Source: JAQBGV01 sp032128395
Lineage (GTDB): Bacteria > Planctomycetota > UBA8108 > UBA1146
Direction: 5' to 3'
Length of the DNA: 8,420 nucleotides
Assembly: GCA_032128395.1 (NCBI GenBank)
Contig: JAQBGV010000026.1
Span: forward strand, 1-8,420
Shown here: piece by piece, positions 1-5,354 of the stretch
How positions within the stretch are numbered: the stretch's first letter is position 1
How the letters are laid out: the number at the start of each line of letters is the position of its first letter
Made by a program: the position numbers and the translations under genes
The notes under the pieces: generated by a model
The model's database searches: none
What the model was told of the DNA's origin: nothing
The model's input: only the letters and a program-made list of their open reading frames with translations

Positions 1-136
1 TCACCGCAGGGGATGCCTGTCCCGGACCTCCGCCGGTACCCCGACTGTCCACGATCGCTGAGAGACGGTCTGTCCGGCTGCGGTGGAAGAGCGGGCGAGC
101 GTTCGGGACAGGCAGCCCCTTCGGGGAGCCAGTCCC
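1..136. repeat. BIME-like palindromic element, copy 1 (left end cut by window)
   Basis: This is the first of two copies of one element; positions 1-144 align without gaps to 3472-3615 with about 130 of 144 bases identical. The right arm (105-136) is a REP-like hairpin. The left arm (1-24) is the inner part of an inverted hairpin whose outer strand lies before the window. The spacer between the arms is highly conserved between copies. The right edge is 35 nt from the stop codon of the membrane-protein gene at 172, so the element lies in the 3' untranslated region of the minus-strand operon. It has no T-run, so it is not a standard intrinsic terminator. It could stabilise an mRNA 3' end, pause transcription, or be a non-autonomous mobile element. 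The repeat itself is certain from the sequence; the function is unknown. Confidence 0.85.
105..136. repeat. REP-like hairpin, right arm of copy 1
   Basis: This 32-nt imperfect palindrome pairs GGGAC-A-GGC (105-113) with GCC-A-GTCCC (128-136), with a single A/A mismatch. An inner CCCC/GGGG stem closes over TTC, which can also be read as a cUUCGg tetraloop in the plus-sense RNA. The outer strands are the same as in the arms of the copy at 3463-3607. Only the inner loop differs (TTC here, GCA/TGC there). Confidence 0.8.
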
Positions 137-171
137 ATCATCCGGGGCTGGCCGGGGTTGGGACGCTACAT

Positions 172-1878
172 TCACATTCCCCGAAGCGACGCGAGACGCT
201 CCAGAATCGGCGCCCACGGTCCGGTTTCGGAGAGAGCCCGATCGCGACGCGCGAGCGCTTGGTAGTAGTCCGCCGCGATCCGGCGGGCGGTGCGGTCCCG
301 CGGCGGGACGTCGAGGGTGCCGTCGATCCAGTCTCGCGCGCCGATCGGGTCGTCGGGGAGATCGGTGAAGCTCAAGGGAGCCCACGCTTCGTCACTCTCT
401 TCGGCGGTGGCGTCCCTCAGCGCCGCGAGTCGCCAGACGAGGCCCCACGGGGTCCACCGCCCGGCCGGGATCGGAAATGGAGCGATCGCGAAGATCGGCC
501 GGTTGGTCCGTGCTGCGAGCGCAGCGAGCTTCTCCCCCGACGTCTCCCACTTCGGATCGATCTCGAGGAGCGGAGAGCGCGACGGATCGAACGCTCCCGC
601 GGGATCCGCGAGCAGTACATCGGGTCGTTCCCCGCCGACGAGCTGCACGTATTCCAGCAGACCCCCCCGCGGGTCCGGGCCGGCGACGATGATGGCATCG
701 TCGGGGAGTCCTTTGAGAACTGCGGAGCTCCACTCTGCGGCGTACTGCGATGAGCTGTGGTCCGCGGCGCTCGATCCGAACACGAGCAGCGCGAGGGGAA
801 GGGCGGCGCTCGCCGCGGTCAATACGTGCGCACGCGGGCTCGGTGTCGCGGCGAAGCGTTGGAGTATCGCGTCGATCCCCCCCGCGGCGAGCGCGGCGAG
901 CGCGGCGTACGTCAGGGGAACCGCGGCGATCAGTTCCGGAGGATCACCGGCGGTCGTCCCTCGCCCGCCGAGGATGAGCGCGGCGACCAGTGGCACGATC
1001 CCGAGCAAGGTGAGCGCGCCGGCATCTCCCGTGTTCCGTCTCCACAGGAGGAGGAGGCCGATCGCAGCGCCGATCCCGATCGATCCGCTCGTCGCCGCCA
1101 CCATGGCGATCGCGTCGCCGGGGGCGGCGGGGTCCCATCCTCCGGGGTGACGGACGTAGGGGGCGACGACCGCCGCCGTTCCTCCGAGGAGGAGCGCGAG
1201 CAACCCTCCGACGAGGAACATCCCCGCGCCGAGTGATCGCCGCCGCGGCAGGGAACCGGGGCGGAGCGCGGTCGCGGCCATCACCGCGCACACCATCCCG
1301 GCCGCCTCAGGGCCCTGCAGGGCAGTCACCCCCGCGAGCGCCCATGCGAGGAGGCGGGGAGACTCCCGCCGTGCCCCGCGGCTCTCTTCGATGAGGACGA
1401 GGACGAGGAGCGACATCGCGGCGGCGACCGGGATCGGCCCGGGAAGGACTGCGGAGCGCCACACCGGGAGTGCGAACGCGAACAGCAGACCTCCGACCAC
1501 CGCAGCGCGACGACCGACGTCTCGCTGCCTCAGCCAGACTGCGAGCAGCCCCGCGGCCGCGGCGCTCGCGGTCGCGCTGACGAGGCCGATGCGCCACGCG
1601 GAGGAGCCGCCGATCGGAGCCCCTTCGGTGAGCCGTGCGAGCCAGCACCAGATCCCACCTCCGGCTCCGGAGCGGACTCCGTCGCGCAGCACCTCGACGA
1701 TCCGGTGCCCGGTGGCCGGATCGGTCACCTCGCGAGCGAGCCCGAGCAGGTGGACGACGAGCGTGAAGCCGGCGACGAGAGCACCGACCGTCCACCCCCC
1801 GGCACTCGCGGGGATCGACGGCGCGAACGGGGAGCGTGTCCCGAGCCCGTGCAGGACCGCGCGCGGATCGATGTTCAT
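172..1878 (-). CDS. DUF2723-like multi-pass membrane protein
   Basis: The ATG at 1878-1876 overlaps the TGA of the UbiA-type gene (ATGA) and gives 568 residues. The open frame continues upstream to 2808, but that part is an antisense-like shadow of ubiA. Residues about 28-375 hold many hydrophobic segments (for example 30-46, 99-115, 124-139, 149-164), so this is a polytopic inner-membrane protein. A soluble C-terminal part follows, with the family-typical pattern YAAEW (379-383), LPDDAIIVAG, then EYVQLVGGERPDV near 409-421. That pattern and the WRIGLVSA segment (95-102) resemble DUF2723 proteins, which are related to protein O-mannosyl/PMT-type glycosyltransferases. The usual early-loop signature (an Asp, then HPPG.PLY) is not visible; the region reads RDGVRSGAGGGIWCWLARL (65-83). 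The substrate is unknown, and the protein may be a divergent or inactive member. It is the last gene of the operon, with no clear ribosome site of its own, so coupled translation is likely. Confidence 0.8.
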   Translation of the reverse strand: MNIDPRAVLHGLGTRSPFAPSIPASAGGWTVGALVAGFTLVVHLLGLAREVTDPATGHRIVEVLRDGVRSGAGGGIWCWLARLTEGAPIGGSSAWRIGLVSATASAAAAGLLAVWLRQRDVGRRAAVVGGLLFAFALPVWRSAVLPGPIPVAAAMSLLVLVLIEESRGARRESPRLLAWALAGVTALQGPEAAGMVCAVMAATALRPGSLPRRRSLGAGMFLVGGLLALLLGGTAAVVAPYVRHPGGWDPAAPGDAIAMVAATSGSIGIGAAIGLLLLWRRNTGDAGALTLLGIVPLVAALILGGRGTTAGDPPELIAAVPLTYAALAALAAGGIDAILQRFAATPSPRAHVLTAASAALPLALLVFGSSAADHSSSQYAAEWSSAVLKGLPDDAIIVAGPDPRGGLLEYVQLVGGERPDVLLADPAGAFDPSRSPLLEIDPKWETSGEKLAALAARTNRPIFAIAPFPIPAGRWTPWGLVWRLAALRDATAEESDEAWAPLSFTDLPDDPIGARDWIDGTLDVPPRDRTARRIAADYYQALARRDRALSETGPWAPILERLASLRGM

Positions 1879-2768
1879 CCGACCGCCGATCCTCGAGCCC
1901 ACCCCTCGATCATCATCGCGACCAGGAGTGAGAGGCTGATCACCACGTTCCAGGCGAAGAACGCCCGATTCACTCGTCGGAGATCCTCCGGTTGGACGAG
2001 TCGATGCTCGAAGACGAGTGCGACGGCGACCGCGGCCACCGTCCCGATGAAGATATTCCCGAGCTCGAGCTCGACGGCGAGCCAGGCGAGCAGTCCGACC
2101 ATTGCGAGGTGAAGGCCCGCCGCGAGCCGCAATGCGCCGCGAAGCCCCAGCCGCACCGGGATCGAGTGCAACCCGTGCGCCCGGTCGAACTCGAGGTCGA
2201 GGGCCGAATAGAGGATGTCGAATCCGGCGGTCCAGAACATCACCGCAGCCCCGAGGAGCCATGGTGCGAGTTCGAGTGTGCCGCGGACGGCGACCCACGC
2301 CCCGACCGGAGCGAGGCCGAGCGCGGCCCCGAGGGCGAAGTGGCAGAGCGAGGTGATGCGCTTCGTGTAGGAGTATCCGAGCACCACCGTGAGGGCTATC
2401 GGGGAGAGGGCGAAGGGGAGGGGGCCGATCCACACCGCGGTCGCGATGAACGCCGACGCGCTGACGATCACCGTCCCGAGGACGAATCGAGGGCTGAGGA
2501 GTCCCGCCGGCAGCGCTCGGTCGCGAGTCCGAGGGTTCTCTGCGTCGATTCTGCGGTCGACGAGTCGGTTCATCGACATCGCCGCCGTGCGCGCCAAGAG
2601 GACCGCGAGCACGATCTTCCCCAGCAGAGGAGGCTTCGGGAGGCCGCCAGCCGCGAGGAAAGTCGCGCCGAGGGCGAAGGGGAGCGCGAACAGGGTGTGC
2701 GCTACCTTGATCATCTCGAAGAAGGCGACGATCCGCCCGCCGAGCCCGCGCGCCGCGGTCGCGCTCAC
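1875..2768 (-). CDS. mqnP: UbiA-family polyprenyltransferase (MqnP/UbiA type)
   Basis: This is an integral membrane prenyltransferase that joins a polyprenyl diphosphate to an aromatic ring in quinone synthesis. The GTG start at 2768-2766 overlaps the ubiX stop (GTGA) and gives 297 residues, a normal length for the family. GGAG lies 5 nt upstream (2777-2774). The first Asp-rich, Mg-diphosphate-binding motif is NRLVDRRID (67-75), followed by RTRDRALPAG (80-89). The second is D183, D190 and D194 in DILYSALDLEFDR, then GLHSIPVRLG. Hydrophobic helices separate these motifs. They fit 4-hydroxybenzoate-type UbiA and futalosine-pathway MqnP proteins and not the MenA (DHNA) pattern. Next to UbiX and MenG homologues, the likely substrate is 1,4-dihydroxy-6-naphthoate or its decarboxylation partner in the futalosine route. 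A ubiquinone role (UbiA) cannot be excluded from this sequence alone. The open frame runs upstream to 3422, but that part has no membrane-protein character and overlaps ubiX. Confidence 0.92.
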   Translation of the reverse strand: MSATAARGLGGRIVAFFEMIKVAHTLFALPFALGATFLAAGGLPKPPLLGKIVLAVLLARTAAMSMNRLVDRRIDAENPRTRDRALPAGLLSPRFVLGTVIVSASAFIATAVWIGPLPFALSPIALTVVLGYSYTKRITSLCHFALGAALGLAPVGAWVAVRGTLELAPWLLGAAVMFWTAGFDILYSALDLEFDRAHGLHSIPVRLGLRGALRLAAGLHLAMVGLLAWLAVELELGNIFIGTVAAVAVALVFEHRLVQPEDLRRVNRAFFAWNVVISLSLLVAMMIEGWARGSAVG

Positions 2769-3373
2769 GCCATCTCCCCCCACCGAGGGAACAGGCGATT
2801 CTCCACACCCAGATGATCGAGCACTCGCGAGACGACGAAATCGATCTGGTGGGCGACCTCGGGACCCGGCCGTTGATAGAAGGTCAGGACCGGAGGGATC
2901 ACCGTCGCCCCCGCCTCCGCAGCCGCGAGCAGACTGCGCAGGTGGATGATCGAGAGCGGAGACTCGCGCGGGACCAGGACGAGGGGTCGCCGCTCCTTGA
3001 GCATCACGTCGGCGCCGCGACGGAGCAGATTGTCGCTCGTACCGTGCGCGATCGCCGAGACCGTCGCGAGGGAGCAGGGGATGATCGCCATCCCATCGAT
3101 CTGCGCAGAGCCGCTCGCGAAGGGAGCACGGAAATCCCGCTCGGCCCACTCGGTGAGTTGTGGGTGTTCGAGGTGCGGGAAAATCCCCCGCGACCCCGAT
3201 GGGAGATCGAGCTCTTCGTGGACCACGATCTTCCCGGTGCGCGAAGCGGTGAGGTGCACCCGATGGCCCGACTCGAGGAGAAAGCGGACGAGGCGCTCCG
3301 CGAGGACCGCCCCCGATGCACCGGAAACACCGATCGCGAAGGTCTTCGGAGGGGTGGGGGCTGGGGAGGTCAT
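2765..3373 (-). CDS. ubiX: UbiX-family flavin prenyltransferase (MqnM type)
   Basis: This soluble enzyme joins a dimethylallyl group to FMN to make prenylated FMN, the cofactor of UbiD-type decarboxylases. It has 202 residues, the usual size. Visible motifs are the FMN-binding GVSGASGA (15-22), PCS (99-101), SDNLLRRGADV (113-123), the LKERRPLVLVPRESPL stretch (125-140) with K126 and E137, and TFYQRP (164-169) with Y166. E137 and Y166 match the catalytic Glu and phosphate-binding Tyr known in Pseudomonas UbiX, and an Arg follows in DFVVSRVL. The ATG at 3373 has no clear Shine-Dalgarno sequence. The gene overlaps the UbiA-type gene by 4 nt. No ubiD/mqnL partner lies in the window, so its client must be encoded elsewhere. 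Given its neighbours, a role in late menaquinone synthesis (MqnM) is most likely. Confidence 0.95.
   Translation of the reverse strand: MTSPAPTPPKTFAIGVSGASGAVLAERLVRFLLESGHRVHLTASRTGKIVVHEELDLPSGSRGIFPHLEHPQLTEWAERDFRAPFASGSAQIDGMAIIPCSLATVSAIAHGTSDNLLRRGADVMLKERRPLVLVPRESPLSIIHLRSLLAAAEAGATVIPPVLTFYQRPGPEVAHQIDFVVSRVLDHLGVENRLFPRWGEMA
2774..2781 (-). promoter_or_regulatory. Ribosome binding site deciding the GTG start of the UbiA-type gene
   Basis: On the minus strand a GGGGGGAG run (2781-2774) ends 5 nt before GTG at 2768. It lies inside the last codons of ubiX. This supports the GTG start over the long upstream extension of the same frame. Confidence 0.6.
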
Positions 3374-3430
3374 CGGGGGACCCGGTGCCTTTCTTCGGGG
3401 GGCGTTGTGCCCCAGGAATCATCGCGGACG

Positions 3431-3451
3431 GGCGCCTGGGGATCCAGCGCC
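3431..3451. repeat. Short GC-rich hairpin beside the BIME-like element
   Basis: GGCGC (3431-3435) pairs with GCGCC (3447-3451), and TGG (3437-3439) pairs with CCA (3444-3446). There is one bulged C at 3436 and a 4-nt GGAT loop. In the minus-strand transcript this stem lies between the repeat element and ubiX. No T-run follows on either strand, so a terminator call is not supported. Confidence 0.5.
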
Positions 3452-3461
3452 TTCGATCCGG

Positions 3462-3495
3462 CGGGACTGGCTCCCCGCAGGGGATGCCTGTCCCG
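3462..3495. repeat. REP-like hairpin, left arm of copy 2
   Basis: This near-perfect hairpin pairs CGGGAC-T-GGC with GCC-T-GTCCCG, with one T/T mismatch. An inner TCCCC/GGGGA stem closes over GCA, and one T is unpaired before GCC. It is the best-formed of the arms in the window. Confidence 0.85.
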
Positions 3496-3607
3496 GACCT
3501 CCGCCGGTACTCCGACGGAAGACGATCGCGGAGAGACGGTCTGTTCGGCTGCGGTGGAAGAGCGGGCGAGCGTCCGGGACAGACATCCCCTGCGGTGAGC
3601 CAGTCCG
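3463..3607. repeat. BIME-like palindromic element, copy 2 (complete)
   Basis: The two arms, 3464-3498 and 3572-3606, are inverted copies of each other with 33 of 35 bases matching, separated by a 73-nt spacer. Each arm is itself a REP-like hairpin, so the element is two inverted REP-like units plus a spacer, the layout called BIME in enterobacteria. It begins 14 nt downstream of the TAA at 3621 and lies about 90 nt upstream of ubiX. The two halves of the quinone operon are therefore separated by it. Homology with copy 1 runs on to 3615 (ATCATCCG), beyond the hairpin. No coding function is apparent, although short open frames cross it. Mobilisation by a REP-associated tyrosine transposase is only a guess, since no such gene is present. 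Confidence 0.9.
3576..3606. repeat. REP-like hairpin, right arm of copy 2
   Basis: This is the inverted partner of the hairpin at 3462-3495. It begins GGGACAGAC and ends GCCAGTCC. It carries two more stem mismatches than the left arm (AGAC for AGGC, and GGTG for GGGG in the inner stem), so this arm has decayed more. Confidence 0.75.
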
Positions 3608-3620
3608 ATCATCCGTAGTC

Positions 3621-4406
3621 TTACCCCTCCCGAGTTCCCCCCACCCTCAGCCAAGCCTTCAGCCAGCTCAATCGATTCTCCCTCTCCTCGATGCGCCGTC
3701 GCAGCACTCTTTCGATCGCTCCGTCGCTCCAGAACTGAGTGACCTCGGGAAGAGCGCGCCCCTCGGGAAGTGCGGTGAGCAGGCGGTCGATGAAGAGGAG
3801 CAGCGCGTCGAGGGCTTGCGGCCCCGCTTCCTCCAGTAGGGTCGGGAATCGCGTTCCGCGTTCGATGCGGAGGAACTGCTCCCGGTCCGGTACCGCGAGG
3901 AAGACCTGCGGATTCGGGCGGGCGAGACCACAACCGAGAAGCCCCTCTCGGATGTGCGGGAACGAGAGCCCGACCAGCATCCCCTCCGCCCATCGGTGCA
4001 TCTCTTCCTGTTGAGTGTTCCGAGGGGTCTGGGGTGCACCGACGACGCCGAGGTCGAGTGCCATCACTTCGCTCTCCGCGACGTCGATCAGCTCACCGGG
4101 GAGCTCGAGAAAAATCCGACCCTCGTCGAGATCCGCCGTGAGAACCCGCTCCGTCGCCTCCGCGACCACCTCGCCCTCGGTCGTGATCGCATGACACCGG
4201 ATGTCCAGCTCCATCGCCTCCTTCTGCAGCTGCGCGACCGTCTCCTCATCTCCGTCGCGCAGGAGCCAGCCGCCGCAGTAGCGCAGCCGCTGGGCCTCGT
4301 CGATCGCGGTCGAGCCGAGGACCGGGGCGAATCGCGCGCCGAGTTCGCGTGGCACGAACCGAGTTCCCGGCTCGGCGATCAGGTGATGGAACGTCGAGAA
4401 GGTCAC
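3621..4406 (-). CDS. Conserved-looking hypothetical protein coupled to menG
   Basis: I do not recognise this 261-residue protein. The GTG start at 4406-4404 overlaps the menG stop (GTGA), there is no obvious Shine-Dalgarno sequence, and the next Met is residue 65, so translation is probably coupled to menG. It has no signal peptide and no membrane helix, so it is probably cytoplasmic. The N-terminal part (1-120) has an alternating pattern: TRFVPRELGARFAPVLG (15-31), then an acid-rich helix DGDEETVAQLQKEAMELDIRC (51-71), then strands around 97-121. The pattern suggests a small alpha/beta domain in which a helix packs on a short sheet. The C-terminal part (165-254) has PQVFLAVPDREQFLRIER (166-183), two amphipathic helices (190-213), and a basic helix with RVLRRRIEERENR (233-245). 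No catalytic motif stands out. Its position next to late menaquinone genes makes a regulatory, scaffold or unrelated signalling role possible. Confidence 0.8.
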   Translation of the reverse strand: MTFSTFHHLIAEPGTRFVPRELGARFAPVLGSTAIDEAQRLRYCGGWLLRDGDEETVAQLQKEAMELDIRCHAITTEGEVVAEATERVLTADLDEGRIFLELPGELIDVAESEVMALDLGVVGAPQTPRNTQQEEMHRWAEGMLVGLSFPHIREGLLGCGLARPNPQVFLAVPDREQFLRIERGTRFPTLLEEAGPQALDALLLFIDRLLTALPEGRALPEVTQFWSDGAIERVLRRRIEERENRLSWLKAWLRVGGTREG

Positions 4407-5140
4407 CGCCGGGTGCCCGCGTGCAGAGCGACGTTACCCGGGAAGAGAGAGCGCCACCGCACTGCGCACACCCCCGCGGCACGCATCTGGTCGGAGAGCG
4501 CCTCGCCTTCCGGCCACCGCCGGATCGATTCGTTCAGATAGGAGTACGCGCGCTCATCGCTCCCGGAGATCCAGTTCCCGATCCGGGGGAGAACTTTCGC
4601 CAGATAGAAGTGGAAGAGCGGGCCGACGAAGGGGACGTGGAGCGGCGTGAACTCGAGGAGGACGACGCGCCCCCCCGGACGGACCACCCGGGTGAGTTCG
4701 CGCAAGCCGCCCGCCAAGTCTTCCACGTTGCGGATCCCGAACGCGACCGCCGCGCCGTCGAATGTGCCGTCGGCGAAGGGAAGTCGGAGCGTATCTCCCG
4801 CCAGGAAGTGGGGGCGGCTTCCCTCTTCTCCCTTTCGCACGGCGAGTTTCAGCATGCCGAGGGAGAAGTCCGCCCCGATCACGCGGATCTCGGATCTCTC
4901 GAATCCTCGCAGCAGCGAGAATCCCAGGTCTCCGGTGCCACAGCAGGCGTCGAGGTAGGTTCCTCCTCGGCGAGGGCGGAGCTCACCGACCGCGAGCCGG
5001 CGCCACCGGCGATCGAGTTGGAACGAGAGGAGGTGGTTGAGGAGGTCGTAACGCGGCGCGATCGAATCGAAGAGGCCCTGGATCTTGCGCTGTTCCTTGT
5101 CGAGGAAGGGGTGCGCCACGGTCGCCATTTTCGAGCTCAT
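4403..5140 (-). CDS. menG: Demethylmenaquinone methyltransferase (UbiE/MenG family)
   Basis: This enzyme uses S-adenosylmethionine to methylate the quinone ring in the last step of menaquinone synthesis (or an intermediate step of ubiquinone synthesis). It has 245 residues, a typical length. The N-terminal family signature is YDLLNHLLSFQLDRRW (31-46), with Asp43 where the family pattern usually has His. The SAM-binding motif I is LDACCGTGDLG (63-73), the adenosine-binding acidic site is GADFS (89-93), and GDTLRLPFADGTFD (115-128) with AFGIRNV (133-139) follow. The second signature is RVVRPGGRVVLLEFT (151-165). The ATG at 5140 is chosen because GGAGAG (5154-5149) lies 8 nt upstream. An internal ATG at 5128 has no comparable site. 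It is the first gene of the minus-strand block and is divergent from the gene at 5355. UbiA-type and UbiX-type neighbours support a quinone pathway role. Confidence 0.94.
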   Translation of the reverse strand: MSSKMATVAHPFLDKEQRKIQGLFDSIAPRYDLLNHLLSFQLDRRWRRLAVGELRPRRGGTYLDACCGTGDLGFSLLRGFERSEIRVIGADFSLGMLKLAVRKGEEGSRPHFLAGDTLRLPFADGTFDGAAVAFGIRNVEDLAGGLRELTRVVRPGGRVVLLEFTPLHVPFVGPLFHFYLAKVLPRIGNWISGSDERAYSYLNESIRRWPEGEALSDQMRAAGVCAVRWRSLFPGNVALHAGTRR

Positions 5141-5194
5141 CCTGCGATCTCTCCGGCATCTCTCCGGGCCCCGGCACGTTCCCCGTCCCCGGGC

Positions 5195-5200
5195 AGTATA
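5195..5200 (-). promoter_or_regulatory. Candidate -10 box for menG
   Basis: The minus strand reads TATACT here, one base from the sigma-70 consensus TATAAT, and it stands out in very GC-rich DNA. It is 54 nt upstream of the menG ATG. The -35 position 17 nt further upstream reads GCTGTC, which is poor, so the promoter call is weak. Confidence 0.35.
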
Positions 5201-5286
5201 GCCCCAGGCCGTCCGCCGACAGCGCTTCCCCTGCGAACCGTCCGCCTGTCCCCCGCGTTCCCCCGGGTGTATCGTGATCCCAGCGG

Positions 5287-5340
5287 ATTTGGGTCGGGTG
5301 CCACATTTCGGATGCTACATCCCGGAAACCAGACCCCAAT
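5287..5340. repeat. Nested inverted repeats in the leader of the exported-protein gene
   Basis: ATTTGGGTC (5287-5295) can pair with GACCCCAAT (5332-5340) at 8 of 9 positions. Inside it, GGATG (5310-5314) pairs perfectly with CATCC (5318-5322) across CTA. The outer stem ends exactly at the GGAGG ribosome site (5341-5345). It could be a leader structure or an operator, but chance is not excluded. Confidence 0.35.
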
Positions 5341-5345
5341 GGAGG
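5341..5345 (+). promoter_or_regulatory. Ribosome binding site fixing the start at 5355
   Basis: GGAGG lies 9 nt upstream of the ATG at 5355. The same frame is open from a GTG at 5274, but that codon has no ribosome site and would put 27 extra residues in front of the signal peptide. Confidence 0.65.
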
Positions 5346-5354
5346 CGACGCGCG

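Larger units (their letters stand above)
3374..3620. other. Intergenic region with hairpin and BIME-like element
   Basis: This 247-nt gap separates two minus-strand gene pairs. Reading from 3620 down, it holds 14 nt after the TAA of the 261-residue gene, the palindromic element (3463-3607), a separate 8-bp hairpin (3431-3451), and about 57 nt of leader before ubiX. I saw no convincing sigma-70 promoter for ubiX and no small gene. Confidence 0.7.
5141..5354. other. Divergent intergenic region between the two operons
   Basis: This 214-nt region must hold the start signals of both blocks. It contains the menG ribosome site, an 11-nt tandem repeat over that site (5147-5167), a possible minus-strand -10 box (5195-5200), and nested inverted repeats (5287-5340) directly before the ribosome site of the plus-strand gene. 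No plus-strand promoter stood out. Confidence 0.7.

Noticed and set aside
13..753. Long plus-strand open frames opposite the membrane-protein gene
   Set aside because: They are Arg/Pro/Ser-rich, without hydrophobic cores or motifs, and typical of antisense frames in GC-rich DNA. The opposite strand has a clear membrane protein.
1875..2768. MenA (DHNA prenyltransferase)
   Set aside because: The first Asp-rich motif is NRLVDRRID with RTRDRALPAG, which is the UbiA/MqnP type and not the MenA type.
1879..2808. Upstream extension of the membrane-protein frame (310 extra residues)
   Set aside because: It overlaps the complete UbiA-type gene on the same strand, is Arg-rich, and has no domain. The overlap codon ATGA at 1878-1875 is the natural start.
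2769..3422. Upstream extension of the UbiA-type frame (218 extra residues)
   Set aside because: It overlaps all of ubiX in another frame and reads as Arg/Pro/Ser-rich low-complexity sequence. The GTG at 2768 has a good ribosome site and gives the family length.
3463..3607. Rho-independent terminator
   Set aside because: The hairpins are strong but no T-run follows on either strand, and the double inverted structure is unlike a simple terminator.
1..3607. CRISPR array or insertion-sequence ends
   Set aside because: There are only two copies 3.4 kb apart, with no regular spacers, no cas genes, no transposase and no evident target-site duplication.
3484..3618. Short open frame conserved across both repeat copies (starts MPVPDLRRY; also at 13)
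   Set aside because: Both copies keep it open, but the DNA conservation follows the palindromic arms, no ribosome site is present, and the peptide is Arg/Gly-rich. It is better explained as a by-product of the repeat.
5274..5354. Longer start (GTG at 5274) for the exported protein
   Set aside because: It has no ribosome site and would place 27 polar residues before the signal peptide. The ATG at 5355 has GGAGG at proper spacing.
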